Positions 10,778-23,334 of a stretch of 64,000 bases of DNA are shown piece by piece. The notes beneath the pieces were generated by a model. The model saw nothing but the letters and a program-made list of their open reading frames with translations, was not told the DNA's origin and searched no databases. This DNA is from Nereocystis luetkeana (Eukaryota > Sar > Phaeophyceae > Laminariales > Laminariaceae), in contig JARUPZ010000026.1 of NCBI GenBank assembly GCA_031213475.1, positions 6,927,785 through 6,991,784 on the forward strand, in the 5' to 3' direction. Position 1 is the first letter of the stretch. Every line of letters begins with the position of its first letter. Both the position numbers and the translations under genes were made by a program.

Positions 10778-13131
10778 CCTGCCAAACCTTCCTCAAAGCA
10801 GCGTTGTCACAATGGTCACGCTCTACAAGTGCGGATGTTGCAAAGGTCACAAGGGAGGTGGTCGTGCTATCTCTTGCCAGGTCACACCAGGAGCTCTGAA
10901 TAACTCGTAGCACCTTCCTGTTGCCTGTAAAGCGGCTCACAGAAAGCCTCCAGGCTGTCTATCTGTCTATCCCCAGCCAGGCTGGTTAGGGCGTACGGTG
11001 CGAGGAAGATACTCGGTTTCTGCAGCGAGACGAGACCACCAGCTTCGGGAATCGGCACAAGCAGCAAGGCGTGGCGGGGGAGCTGGGAGCTGGGAGCTGG
11101 GACAGTTGGATGAGGCTTCACCATTCAAATAATTAATCTGACCCAAAAATCAAAAACCAGAAGTCACGCGAGTTCGCACGCAAGAGTCAAAAATGATCTG
11201 GCCAACGGCACAAAACACGCCTCAGATAAAAATATCGAACTCCCTCTCTCTCTCTCTCCCTACGTATCTCTCTCTCGTCCTGCGTCTGCCTCCAAAAAAC
11301 CCTTGGTGCCTTGACTTTAATTAACGTATGCGAGAGAGGATGGACTGCATTGGCAGGTGCGGATCCTTTTACACGCCTCGATAAGTTCGCGTATAGGTGG
11401 TGGTGCCAAGGGGCACACGACGTTGTCGGTGGTCACCACCTCTGTGCAGAAATAGTACTGCGACACTCGTACTGTCTGTATTAATAGTTGAATCTTACGT
11501 CTTCTGTATACCCTGCCCTATATTATACCTGGTACGTACATCAGCAGCAGCAGCAGTAGGCCTACCTGGTATCTGGGGGTCTCCTGCCACATACGACGTC
11601 TCTCCACGCCCGTGTTTGAGGCGCAGCCGCAACCGCAGATACGATAGCTGCGGTGGTGGTGCAGCAGTTGAAGTGGACGGTTGCATGCGTTCGGTGTTAT
11701 TGTGCGTCCGGCCTTGAGTCTACTTTTGCTCGGGATTCGTCTGCTTTTTCTTCAGCAGTATGTACGAGATTTAGCTGTTGCTGCACCTCCACAACGGGCA
11801 CTCAACGAAGCTGTACATACGAGTACGTACTGCTGTACGAGCGGCCACATCAGCCAAACGACGGGCAGTATCATAGCACCGACAACAGAACAGCAGCAGC
11901 GCAACTTGGGACAAGCCATAGAGGAACACCGTGGCTGGTGGGTAGAAGCTATTGGAGCACGATTGTCGGGTCTTGCCTCTATGCGTCGCTGTGTGGAGCG
12001 TCACACAGCAGCGGAGGACCCGAGGGAGGATGTGAGGATATGTGAGGATCAGTTCCTGCGTTCCTGCGCAGCAGCCCAGAAGGGGGTCAACAGACCATCC
12101 TGCCCTACGGTATCGTTTACATGTTCGCATACTGCTGCAACAGTCTTGCCTTTCGGTCGTCGGACGGAGGAGGCCGGGCCTGCCCGCGATGCCTGCAGCA
12201 CCCTGAGGCTGATCTTCTGTAAGTCTGATGATGGACTCGAAGCGGTGACTGCACTCTCGCCCTTGTCTTGTCACCCGAAAATCAGACTGGTAAATCATCA
12301 CCCCAACGAGGTGGGGCTATAAGCCGGAGGGAGGGAGAGGAACGGGCCAAGGACGATGCCCGCTGAGCTCACCCGCTCGTTCCTGGAAAAGGTATGTATA
12401 CACGTAGGATGCAGCAGTATACCAGAAAAGAGGTATTGCACCGGTGCCGGACCTCGAACAAGGTGCTGCACAGGTGCCGGTCCTCGAATAAGAAACCGGG
12501 ACAATGGCCCAGGCTGGAGTTCTTATTTGATAGAGGGCGTCTTCCACACTAACTCTAGTGTGACCGCTCCCGAGTTTCTGATCCCCCTTCGGAAATCCAC
12601 GGCTGGGTTTCTTCTGCGGCTCTCTTATGATGGGCATGCCTTGTGAGAGGGCTTGTTTCGTAGGCAACAGGTCGTTAGTGGTTGCAGACGGGGTTGCGCC
12701 GCATGCTGTTGCGCGTTCTATTATCTGCGTCGCCAGGCCGCCACCGCAGGGCGCACACGGTTACACCCTGCAAATCACGCGGTAAGGTGCGTAGAACACA
12801 AAGTAACGCAGAAAGTCTGCTGCTCGTATTTCATCGTACGTGCCAGGTATCTGGTCCCAGTCTGTTCGCTGAAGTGTGACGGGTTGCCAGTTGCCTCGCC
12901 TTACAAGGACACACACACGATATTGACCGCGTTGGGACACGGAGATAGCGACCGAAGCAGTGTTTGACGAGTTTGGTGTTGTCAACCGTGTACGGGCAGC
13001 AGCGTGAGAGCCCAGCAGTTCCACGGGTAGGGAATCAGGTTGCGCCTGCGCCGTACGACACCTGGCGGTGTCACTCGGAGATCGGACCACTCGGACACTA
13101 TACATAGTACCACTCCGTTCTTACTGAACAT

Positions 13132-13242
13132 TATTTACAGGGGAACATAGTTAACAGGACCTATGGTATACATAAAAACCTATATGGTTAACCATTTTTA
13201 CTGACAGTATTCGGTCCTGTTAACTATGCCCCCCCGTAGTAG
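13132..13242 (+). mobile_element. Family A MITE copy
   Basis: Complementary ends (GGGGAACATAGTTAACAGG and CCTGTTAACTATGCCCCCC) around the family core with ACATAAAAACCTATATGG and a diverged ATTCGGTCC. About 110 bp. Confidence 0.8.
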
Positions 13243-13416
13243 TACATAAATGCCCTACGCAGTGGTTGTTCGCGTAATCGTCAATGCTCACCATCAGGTT
13301 TCCTCTCTGAAGTTCCAGGAAAGCTTGATATTTGTTGCTGGCTTTGTAGTATCTGCACGGTAGGGTTGGGCATACGCTTCAAACCACCTTGTTGAGATGG
13401 GTACTATTAATACTAC

Positions 13417-13525
13417 TACTACGGGGGGCCATAGTTAACAGGACCAAATATTGTTAGTAAAAATGGTTCAACATATAGGTTTTTATGTGTACCGTAGGTC
13501 CTGTTAACTATGGTCCCCCGTAATA
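13417..13525 (-). mobile_element. Family A MITE copy, opposite orientation
   Basis: GGGGGGCCATAGTTAACAGG starts the left arm and CCTGTTAACTATGGTCCCCC closes the right. The core reads in reverse order relative to the 13132 copy. It lies less than 200 bp from that copy and directly beside the ACT microsatellite. Confidence 0.85.
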
Positions 13526-13529
13526 CCTG

Positions 13530-13555
13530 TACTACTACTACTACTACTACTACTA

Positions 13556-13604
<49 letters not shown>

Positions 13605-13605
13605 A

Positions 13606-13640
<35 letters not shown>
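13530..13640 (+). repeat. (ACT)n microsatellite, ~110 bp
   Basis: Nearly pure ACT triplets with two interruptions. It gives poly-Thr on plus and poly-Val or poly-Ser on minus. It directly abuts a family A MITE. Confidence 0.95.
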
Positions 13641-13641
<1 letters not shown>

Positions 13642-13931
13642 GTAAGTACATATGTCGCGTGTTGTCTCTCGTTGTCGCCTCCCCTCGAAGTTTGCCTCGC
13701 CCATGTTTTCGTGAGACGTTTGGCTAGCTGATTATTTTTTTCGTCTGACTTGAATTCCAAGTGAGTATACGTAGTTCTTCCAAGAAACGTGGGCGCAGTT
13801 CTAAATTATTCGTTGTAGGCGGCGGCGCGCTCTGGCTCTCGAATAAATCCCCTAGGAGCTGGACCGAACCGGCTTCGCCCGTTGTTTATACCATACAACA
13901 GTGCGAGTTGAGCGGGCGGTAGCTAAAGGTT

Positions 13932-16900
13932 ATGGTCAAGCCGGATGACAGGAAACTCTGGGATGTACTCAGGATGTCCCCTGGCGACCGCGGAGCGCCA
14001 GACGCGAAGTCGTACATACTAACATCGCGGACCCTGGCTGTTTGGCGTGGGCGATCGGCCGGCGGCAGGTGGTGCGAAGCTCGGGGTGGGCCTTGTCGGA
14101 GGTAGAGAGCGTGAGCCTGGAGGGGGAAAACATATCATGCCTGGGAGACTCGTTCGCGGGCGTGGGGAGGCTGGTGTACCTCAGTCTTGCGCGGAACAAC
14201 ATAACTTCGTTACTGGTGAGCGCTGCCCGCATCCCTTGATCGAGCACGAGCAGTCGGGGTTAAAGCTAGGAACTCTTGTCAGAATCGTGCGGAAAAGCGC
14301 TGGATAGGGTTTGGTTGGCGCTGACAGCCCCCAGCGAGCGTCTCGTGCATGGATAGGCGTGTGAGATGCTCGGTTGAGACGGGAGTTGCGATAGCCAGGC
14401 TCGTATGCGACAGCCAGCGTCGTCTGCGATAGCCAAGCTCGAACGAAAGTGGGGGTACTCTACAGCGCCACGAGCGCTGCCGCACTCCAATGGTGTTGGC
14501 GACTTTTGGATACGAAAATCGTGACCTCAATCGTTTGCACTCAGATGGTTCTGGCGACTTTGGTTGCGAAGATCGTGAACTCAATCGTCGGCATGCTCGA
14601 GGAAGAATGTGCACCCGCTGGTTGTTAATCACGCGCTTCGTACTGCTGCTTGTAGGCTCCTGGCTGTTCTACCGATAAAACGGCTTGCTTTCGTCGCTGC
14701 TGGTGATCATACCCAGCAATACGTCTTTTTAGGGCAAACCTTAGCCACTACAACTCAAGGTTTGTTTTTTTTACCCTGAATTGCTCGCACGCACAAGATG
14801 TACGGATTGCGTATTGCGGTGGAACGCTCGCGCAGAAATATATCAGCATGTACGAGTAGACATCGGGTATCCGAGAGGGCTCGTGCGTGAGATGCGTCAG
14901 CTTGGATGGGTTTTCTTTACTCGGGGAGCTCGGCCGCCAACGTCGACTAGAGGTCGCGCCAATCGTGTCGAAGAGATTGCGGTGTTTCTGCTTTTCGGGG
15001 GGGGGAGGGGGGTTCTTCTGTCCGGCGACGTATTCCCCAGAGTTGCGACTGCCTGCCTGCTGCTTGCACCCTTTAGGAAACTAGCTCTCCCCGTACCACG
15101 TTTCCCGCTGCACCTCCGTGCGTTCTTCTCCGGCCAATCGCGTCTACGACCTCAGGGCGTCGAGCATCTGCCGTCGCTGTCGACGGCGGTATTGCGCGCC
15201 AACCGCGTATCAAGCATGAGCGAGGTCGGTCGCCTGGCCCAGCTCCCGAATCTGCGCAACCTAGACCTTCGTCTCAACCCGATCATGGCTGCTCCGGTGA
15301 TTGGTGGCGGCGGCAGCAGCGGTAGCGGTAGCGGCAGGAACGTGGGTGTTGGTCTTGGTGATGGTGGTGGTGGCGGTGGAGGTCGAAGAAACCACGGCGG
15401 TTACAGCCAGCGCGACGCGACGGCGGCGGATGTGGCGTGGGGCCGGCAAGAGCCAACAGATTTTCTCTTCACGCGCAACCCGAGGGAGATGGTTTTGAAG
15501 GCGTTGCCGCAGCTGGTCAACCTCGATGGACAGAAGGTGGAGGAAAGCGAGCGGCAGGAGCTGCGACGACGGCGCCTCTTGGCGGTGGCGACGCCTGCGG
15601 CAACGAGCGCCGACCGTCGTGAGGAGGAGTTTTCAAGCGCGGGGGAGTTGAGACCTGTTGAGCGCCGCCGAGAAGAGGAGACTGTCGGACGTCTCAATCG
15701 GTCTTCGAGGCCTCATCACGACAGCGAAATCAGCTACGACGCGACAGGCCCGGTGGTGACGGCTGCACAGGACTCCGCTGGCGGTGAACGTGCTAGGTTG
15801 GGATTTGAGAGAGAGGTAGTCGGAGCGAGCAGGAGTTACGATGAGCGGGACTTACGGCGCATGGGAACGGCGCCCTCTCGCGGGTGGGATGCGAGTCCTT
15901 ACCCCGACACCGGGGCGAGGAAACGCGACCGTACAGGCGTGGGTGTCTTTGATGAAGGAACGCCTGCCCTGCGGACTGGGCGCAGCGGCAGTGGCAGCAT
16001 CCGTGCCGTGGACGAAGTTGTGCGAAGCCAGCAGCGCCCAGTGCGAATGGCTGCGGGTAGTCAGGGCAAAGGAATCCCTCCAGGAGCAGCCGCGTCAACA
16101 GCGGATGATGACGACCTCGCTGCCCTTTGGTCAGAGCTAGGGGAAGGCTTTCTCGAGTTCCAGCAACCCCGCGCCGCGAGCGCCGCTACTGCCGCAGGTC
16201 AAGGCGTCTCCCCACGCCGTCCGCAGCACGTGCCCGGCTGTCGCCGCTGCGGTTGCTCCGGCAACGCCTGCGAGTGCCGTGATCCGTTGCACTCGCCTCC
16301 TCGCATTAGTGTTCACACTCAGCTTTTTGCGGCGGAGCTAGACGGATCGTCGACTGCCGTGTCTCTCCCGGGTGTGAGTCGGCAGACACGGTACGAACCC
16401 CGTACTGTGGAGCCGCGATTGTTGAGCGATTCGGGGGTTACAACAAAGGAATGGGCCCTACGGCAGAAAGGAAGAGGTGACGGGGGGGGGCGACCAACCG
16501 AAACGCGCAGCACTGCCGACGACGAGTGGGGTACCGTTGACGGATTCGACGGCGACTGTAAGATAAGCGAGGGAGGACGTGGTGGCGGCGACAGCTTCAG
16601 GAGGAGCAGCGGCAACAGCCGAGATGATACGAACCCGCCGCTTGTTGTCACCTCCGGACTTGTTTCTACGGCCCGCAGGAGGGGCAGCGGCAGTCACGGT
16701 GGCTACCAAGAAACGGCTGATCATGTTCCCCGGAGTCCTGGGGCATTCTCCGGCAGGCAGGGTATTTCCGACGCCGTTATCGTTGCCGAAGCGAAACCCG
16801 TCGCCAATCTCGCCAGCACAAAGAACGGCGGCGGCGAACAGCGGGAACCAAAAGACCGGCGCCATCCACCAGCGGAAACTGCCTCACCCCGGCATGTTGT

Positions 16901-19900
16901 TGGACGGCAGAACCCGCGCTCTGCGGCAGCACCCGGGTCTCTCCCAGAGCCGCCCCTCCCCCCATCGCAACCGGTACAAGCAGTGCCGACTGAGGACGCG
17001 GCTAGCACCGTTGCCGTTACCCACTGTACCCACCCCGGCCAATCGGGTTCGTCCTCGTCGTCGACTACCACTGCCGCAGCGCGTGCTGTGGAGGCGTTTC
17101 GCCGGAGCTCACAAAGGCTCGGCCTTGTAGATGCGAGCAAGACCGGCTCCAGCAGCCCCGCAAACTATCGAGATGGCGGCGGTGTTGCTGCTGACGAGTG
17201 CCTTGGGAGCTTACGCGGCGGGTCCGCTGACGTTGGTAGCATCGATGGTGGTAGTCCAGGACTGGCCTCGTCGGTCGAGGTCACCGCAGAGCTCGACACC
17301 AGGGCTAGGCACGCGTCGGTGGGCGACGGCAAAGCGAGTGAACACAGCCGCGGAACGGATTCTACGGGAGAACCGTCTGCTCTCCGAGGCCTCTCGTCGA
17401 CTGGAACGACCGCGAACGCGGCGCCAGAAACCTCCACGGCGCTCGTTTTGCCACCAGATACGGTAACGGCGGTTACATCTGACACTGTGGTTCCATCTGG
17501 AAAGGCGGTTTCGTTCTTGACGGGAGGCGTCGTGACATGTCAGGAATGCGTGGCCAATTTCGGGAAGTATTGCGACAAAGACTCCAGGGCGACTGCCGAT
17601 TCTGGGGTGCCCGCGGCCGGGGGCGGTAGCGAGTTGCATGAGCGTTGGTGGGCAAGAGAAAGGGAGTTCACAAGCCGGTGGGCCGAGAGAGAGAGGGATT
17701 TCGACGCGAGATGGGCTGCGCGGGAGCGGGAGTTCGACAAGAGGCGCCGCGAGGAGTCTAAGGTGCGAGTTATTTGGGCTTCGCCTTGAGTAGCCTAACT
17801 CATTCGAAGTCGTCGGCCTTATCTCCTGCCTTCTTATTTTTCGGCTTGTCCATCAGCACGCTTTTCCTCCTGTTGCCGCGTGAGTTGGGCAGGAGGCGAT
17901 TCGGTTTGCTGGACAGAGGTCGGGAGGTGCCGTGAATGTCGATGATAGTAGACAGTTCGCGCTCTGGAGATACGACGAGTATCGCTCGTGTGCGGGCGGG
18001 ACACCCTAGAGGAACCCGTGAGAGGAGACCCCAGGTTGACGGATTTTTTTCTCCCCCTGCTCATCCTGGTCCTCCCCGTTACGCTGCCTCAACCTTTCTC
18101 TCGTCTTTCGTGTTGCAGGAGTTCACTCGGGGGATGCGTGCCATGCTGTTCGAGGCCCACAACGCACTCATTGCGTCCAACGCATGGCTGCTGACCAGGC
18201 TCCAAGCTGTCGAGGTGCGAACAGATTAGTGTATAATGCAGTAGCTAGTATTACGGGGGACCATAGTTAATAGGACCAAACATTGTTAGTAGAAATGGTT
18301 AAATATATAGGTTTTTATGTATACCACAGGTCCTATTAACTATGGTCCCCCGTAATAGTGGTCTCTCTATAGTGCCGGTATGTATGCGCCAGCCAACAAT
18401 ACCGGCACTATAGCGGCAGCCGGCACTACTCCCGCACACCGACACACTGGTCAATCCCATCTGCGCCAAGCGGTTTCACCGGCGTTATAGCGGGCAATCG
18501 GCACTATAGGGGGGGGACCACTGCTGTAGTGCAACACCTTCGTATTTTGTGCACCAGAGCACCTGTTCCCGATGTGTTCTCTTTCTTACGGTGATTGCGA
18601 AGACGGTCGACTTAATCAGAAGTCCGACAAAGCCTTTGCTGACGATGCACGACACGCGCTTGGTACTTTGCGTGCGGTTTTGGTGGCTTGATTTATCATT
18701 TTCTCGGACGTGCTTCTGAAAGCATTCCTTGTTGGGTGGCATGATATCATGACCTCATGATTGGCCAGGTGTGTAGCAATCAAGCCGAGCACGGCATGCA
18801 ACATGTTCCACCTTTTGATCGGGTTCGTTTCTTCCTCCCACCCGGCATGCTTTCCTCGCTTACGCACTTATTCGCCACTCAATACATGCTCACCTCCTGG
18901 TCCTTGAGCTCACCGCGTCGCTTGGAACCTATTTGCCATCGGTTCCGCTTTTGTTTCGCCTCGTTTTCTGTTGGGCCGTAAGTTCGGCACCGCGCCTGCT
19001 GAATTGCGCCCTGAACATATCAATCCGTCAGACCCGCCCCCTCTCCATTCCAGCAAAACGTCTGCATCGCGTTCAAGGTTTGCTTTAGTACGGTCTTGAT
19101 CTGCGCGACATCCCCTACCATATCTGGGCGGGAATATAAGGACCGTGTTTGGGCATCGATACGAATACCAAGCGTTCCTTATGGTTACACCAAGAGCGGC
19201 AGGGCGGTTCTGACTTACCGCCAACTGTGCATCGGCCGAATCGATTGGCCTCAAGCGTATGCGCTTCACTCGAAACCGGCAGTGTACCCGGCGAATCGTT
19301 TTCAGTTGGCACACTGTTGATAATGACCTCGTCTTCTATAGCGTGACAACGCACGTCTGCATTTGCTCACCGCCGCGGAGAAAAAAGGAAAACATGTCAC
19401 CCGAAAAAAGTCGGCAGGGTGTGTGTTGGCTCGTAGCGCACGCACGGGCGTGAATGGGAACGAATCCTTCGGGGTTTTAGATATACAGCGATGCTGTGCT
19501 ACTCCGTTGTTCGCCCGTAGCGCCTGCGTTGTCTTGTTCTACCCCCCTTCCCCCCCCCTACATTGGCGATCACCTTATTGGAGATTGGATGGGTAGAAAC
19601 CGGGAAGCACAGCTATCTCACTCACCCAAATAGCTTCAGTGTCAGCCGTAGCCGACTCCAAGACGAATTCGATAGCGCGCGTTTTCGTGTGCGTTTCGCT
19701 CGCGCGGGCGGATGGGGGACAACGCTCAACCTTTCTGCAGTTGCGGAGTTTTTGTCGCTAGTTTTGTATGTTTCCAGGGTGGCAGCTTTTCGCGTTAGAC
19801 ACCCTTCGATAGCTCATTGCCTGCCCTCCCTCGACTGCGTAACGCCTGCTGTTATTTTCCTACCCAATCAACGCAGTCCGTCCGAGCACCACCGCCACAA

Positions 19901-21334
19901 GCGGGGGAGCCGGACACCAACATCTCTGCAACTCAACCCGGGGAGTCGACCTTGAAAGACGTAGGCACGGCAGCAACGATCGCCTCGAAGGCTGGCCTGC
20001 GCCACCCCCACCCCGCGCAGCCGGCCGGCCGCCGCTTCGTTTCAGACACCTCCTCTCCGACGCCGTTGGCGGAAGCTGAAAGGGAGAGACACCAGGGGCG
20101 GCAGCGGAAACACGGCGTTCTTCTCGGGGGTGAACCCGTCCGAGGCGCGCCGTCACATCTCGGTGATGACGGCCACACCCCCGGTGGTGCGACCGTTACC
20201 CGAGATATAGGTCTCCCTGCGGTGGTAACGGAAAGAGTAGGAGCGGGGACGCTGGTAGACGCAGGAGCGGGGGGCGAGCGCGGGACCGGGGGTGGGAGAG
20301 GGAGGACGGGTGGACGGATAAGCCGAGCACCACGAGCGCTAGAAGAGTGGGGTGATCAAGGGCAGAGAGGGGAAGCGGACCGGGTTTATAGGGGTGGGGG
20401 GGCGTTTCAACAGGGAGGAGGTACACGGAACAGCCGCCCTCTTGTGAGTGACATCGACGCCGCTGCGGCGACGTTGCCCCGCCCGAGAACCGCAGCCAGT
20501 GCGCCCCGAGAAGGTCGCGAGCTGCCGAGCGAGGCGAGCGAATTGCCTTCCAGAAGCGCAACATCCTCCGGGGTCGGTGCGTGCTATCCAGCAGCAGCGG
20601 TGGCTGGGGGACGCGGTGACCCCCCCCCGCCCCGGGAGTCTGCAACCGGTCGGCATTCGGAGGGGGGTTATTTTGATGCCGAGGGGGGGAGTACCGGTCT
20701 CAAGGACGTCGTAAGTGTTGGTGGCGCAGTGGGCATGGGCCGGAGAAGCGAGCAGAAGGTTGGGGAAAGCGCAGTAGCAATTGCTGCATCATCTACTAAT
20801 ATCGCGAAAATCGAGGCAAGCTCAGCATCCACCGCCCCCGCTGCACTTGGTAGCAATAGTAGCGGTAGCTATTCGGGTGGGGCGGAAGGGGGCACTGGGG
20901 GGGAAGCAAACGATCGAGTTCGCATTGCCCCAGCAAACCGGGGTTCGAACGTTGGTGGTGACCGCAGGGCAGACCGGTCGGGGAGCGCAGAGCAGGTGTC
21001 GGCTTTTGCCTCGGCACATGCGTCGGTTCCTGCAGAGTCCGAAAGCGGGATTGCGCCACTCGGCGAGGATTATGCTATCCGCGTGTTGGGTGGCGAGCCG
21101 GCTGAGCCGGCCGATACTGGAGGCCACACAGGCGCGATTGTTGGCGCAGGGGTGAGGGTCGGAGTCTCAAGCGGTGGAAACGGCGGCATGATCGTATGGG
21201 GTCAAAATAGCACGCTTCCGCCATCTGAGGAGATAAACAAACGTGACACTGTTTGGCGGCGAGATAAAGGCGGTCGAGGTAGCGGTGCCATGTGCCCCGA
21301 CCCTGAGGTTACAACTTCGGCACCAGATGGCTGA
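13932..21334 (+). CDS. CEP72/LRRC36-like leucine-rich-repeat coiled-coil protein
   Basis: Probable centrosomal or ciliary scaffold of the CEP72/LRRC36 type. Exon 1 (to 14215) encodes VESVSLEGENISCLG and LVYLSLARNNITSL; exon 2 (15156-17762) continues GVEHLPSL, NRVSSMSEV and LRNLDLRLNP; then comes an LRR cap (NPREMVLKALPQLVNLDGQ, EESER). This order of about three LRRs plus cap matches CEP72. A Gly/Ser-rich insert of about 60 residues separates the last LRR from the cap. The middle is disordered, with a CRRCGCSGNACEC cluster and a CQECVANFGKYC cluster. Exon 2 ends in three 11-residue coiled-coil units; exon 3 (18119-18214) continues the helix. Exon 4 (19877-21334) is a Gly/Ser/Ala-rich tail ending in TGA. 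Junctions are phase 0 GT-AG. The start is uncertain: ATG 13932 is in another frame from the LRRs, so a tiny intron (14040-14068) or an upstream exon ending at acceptor 14068 is needed. Confidence 0.83.
17637..17762 (+). other. Hendecad (11-residue) coiled-coil repeat in the LRR protein
   Basis: Three consecutive units RWWAREREFTS, RWAERERDFDA and RWAAREREFDK share R-W-x-x-R-E-R-[ED]-F-x-x, then a basic stretch runs to the exon 2 splice donor. The 11-residue spacing fits a hendecad coiled coil, a likely self-association or partner-binding helix. It continues across the 356-bp intron into exon 3 (FTRGMRAMLFEAHNALIA). Confidence 0.85.
18249..18357 (-). mobile_element. Family A MITE in LRR gene intron 3
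   Basis: TATTACGGGGGACCATAGTT at the left and the exact complement at the right, flanked by TA. The inner part is in the reverse orientation (TTGTTAGTAGAAATGG first). Well preserved, so relatively young. It sits directly beside a family D element. Confidence 0.9.
18358..18522 (+). mobile_element. Family D inverted-repeat element (TATAGTGCCGG ends)
   Basis: Left end GTGGTCTCTCTATAGTGCCG and right end CGGCACTATAGGGGGGGACC are complementary. The interior has ATGTATGCGCCAGCCAACAA and a CACACTGGTCAATCCCATC block, shared with the copies at 31495-31678 and 61108-61350. Non-autonomous, about 165 bp, in intron 3 of the LRR gene. Confidence 0.75.
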
Positions 21335-22194
21335 AGTTTTTTTTTTTTCATTTTCTTGTTGCGTTTCTTGCTACACGATGTGTAGGCGGTGGAAGGGCGG
21401 GGTGTAATAAAACACCAGTGGTAAATTCCGGTCACCAAGTGGTAATATAGTCCGGTCGCGGTGAGCTGTTGACTACAAATGATGAGGACCCCGTTTGGGA
21501 CATGCAGCTAACTTGCTGAGGATCGTATGCGGCGGCTCTCGAGAAAAACGTCTCCTGGAAAAGGGCATTATTACGCACCAGGTACAACCGTTTTTTATTC
21601 CTCAAATATTTATACGAGCCCTTCTTTGTTTCGCAAGTGTTACCTCACCTGGGTCCCTCAAGGGTTTTATCCCCACAGACCAACACAAAGAAAGCCTTCG
21701 GCGCGATATCATGGGCTCTGACGCGATATACCGCGATGTTATGCTTACGGAGGTGACACTTCTCCGCCGTGGAAGTCACATATAAGGGAGCGCCCCTCGC
21801 CCAAAAAATCTCTGCTTGTTGCACGGGGTTGCCACAAGGCGTCATGGCGAAATCAAACACCATTTCGATCGACAATACTCGAACGAGGGACGGAGTCCGA
21901 ACGAGTGAACTCGCAGCTTGTACCTTGTACATGAGAGAAATGAACTCGGCAGATACAAAGGCGGAGACCAGAAAGATTGGTCGGGCGTGCCTCATCGAAT
22001 GCGGGTGGGTGCGACACCCGCATGGGCGGGAGGGAGGAAAGTGCCGAGATCGGACTGGTCGGTTGAAGTGACGCGGAGTTCGTCCTATTTCGGTGCGGGA
22101 ATGGCTCGCACCTCGAACAGATCACAATCTATTCGTAGGTCATCTGCAAGCAGTAGCTCATCACCTGCCATCGTGAAAGGGCTGTGCGGAGGAT

Positions 22195-22400
22195 CTGCAT
22201 TTTGCACAGATCCAACCCAGGAAAATAATGTACTACTACGGTAGATCGTGCAGACTATACGGCCCCCACGCCGGAACACGAGCTAGATCATACAGATCAT
22301 CTTCCCTGAAGAAGATAGATCATGAAGTAAGAATGGTATGTAGATGGTCTGTACATGGCTTTCCGAGGTGTGAAATGGTTGATTGGTCCAAAGCCGTGAG
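22195..22400 (+). repeat. Family G dispersed repeat, degenerate
   Basis: Contains AGATCATACAGATCATCTTC and related AGATCAT repeats resembling the copies near 40975-41285, 45055-45330 and 46200-46500. Confidence 0.45.
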
Positions 22401-22989
22401 GTCCAGTTTCTTGTGAACCGCCATGAAATACTATTCAAAAGACCATTTCGGGGGCGATTCAGAAAAACCATTCGGTCCTCTTTTGACACCATAACAACCA
22501 AGCGTCCTTTGGCCGTGGGCCTCGGGCTTTTCACCAGCACAGCAGGCACACTCATATGTGACACCTGGTAGTGTGTATCGCGGAACCATCCCCCTTAAAC
22601 ATTGAGGGGTGAAAGAATTCGACCAGCAATAATGTCCCCCGGCCAACCAGTGGGGGCACCAGCACAACCGAAAATTCAGGCAACAACAAACCGCGCTGCT
22701 TCCTCAGGCTACTTTATGTTTCCCTCAATCTTGTTGTGAGTCCGACGGCGTTCATACGGTCTGAATGAAGCCACCCGCAAGCGGGGGCCGTTAGTGTGCG
22801 CCCCCTCCTTCTGCCCAACCAGGTACGAGAAGCAAGAATGCTGTCACCTCCACGAAACCCCGTTTCTACGTATCGACAGAAAATAATCCGGTTACCATAC
22901 GCGACCACGTCTCGAAGAGCCACAGCGCTTAGGGCAGTGTGTGTGGGGGGTGTACTCGTGTCAGTGCATGGCCGCAGTCGTATGGGGCC

Positions 22990-23010
22990 GGGGGGGGGGG
23001 GGGGGGGGGG
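22990..23010 (+). repeat. G21 homopolymer
   Basis: Uninterrupted run of 21 G, downstream of a GCATGGCCGCAGTCGTATG block related to family E. Confidence 0.9.
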
Positions 23011-23334
23011 CTGGCCAATCCGTCCATTGTTGGGATATATCTGGTATTTTTTTCCCTCTCACTTTCGCTCACCTCACCTGGTTCGTACACACCGTACGGG
23101 GAGAAAAAAAAGCGCCCACGTACCTGACGACCAATAGGTCACCCGAAAAAAAACGCCAAATAACAAAACCGTCCAATCCCCACCAACACCACCAACCAAC
23201 ACCCTGCCGACGAAATCATCCCCAAGAAACACGACTCCACAAACAAACAAAGCTTTGTTTTCCAAGTGCCGTCGCCCACAAAAATCAACCGCCCGACACG
23301 AGGGAGAGGGGGTAAGGTTACGGCGAGACGCCAC

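Larger units (their letters stand above)
10778..13931. other. Divergent intergenic region between VMP1 and the LRR gene
   Basis: Lies between the VMP1 start (minus) and the LRR gene start (plus), so it should hold both promoters. No core promoter motif stands out. Contents: (CT)n near 11236-11275, CAG runs, two family A MITEs (13132-13242 and 13417-13525) and a large ACT microsatellite. A 213-codon plus frame at 11681-12322 lacks recognisable domains, and its opposite strand is also open (11771-12301). I do not call it a gene. Confidence 0.5.
21335..23334. other. Convergent intergenic region after the LRR gene and RPN8
   Basis: A possible AATAAA poly(A) signal lies at about 21404-21410, some 70 bp past the LRR gene stop. 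The rest holds one open minus frame (21645-21995) without recognised motifs, a family G (AGATCAT-rich) block at about 22195-22400 and a G21 run at 22990-23010. I see no convincing gene. Confidence 0.5.

Noticed and set aside
11681-12322. 213-codon plus frame as a gene
   Set aside because: No known domain, the opposite strand is equally open, and no exon-like borders were seen.
13419-13760. Poly-Val/Ser/Thr reading frames
   Set aside because: They are translation of the ACT microsatellite at 13530-13640.
21645-21995. 116-codon minus frame as a gene
   Set aside because: Looks protein-like, but I recognise no family, see no partner exons and find no transcript signal; left uncalled.
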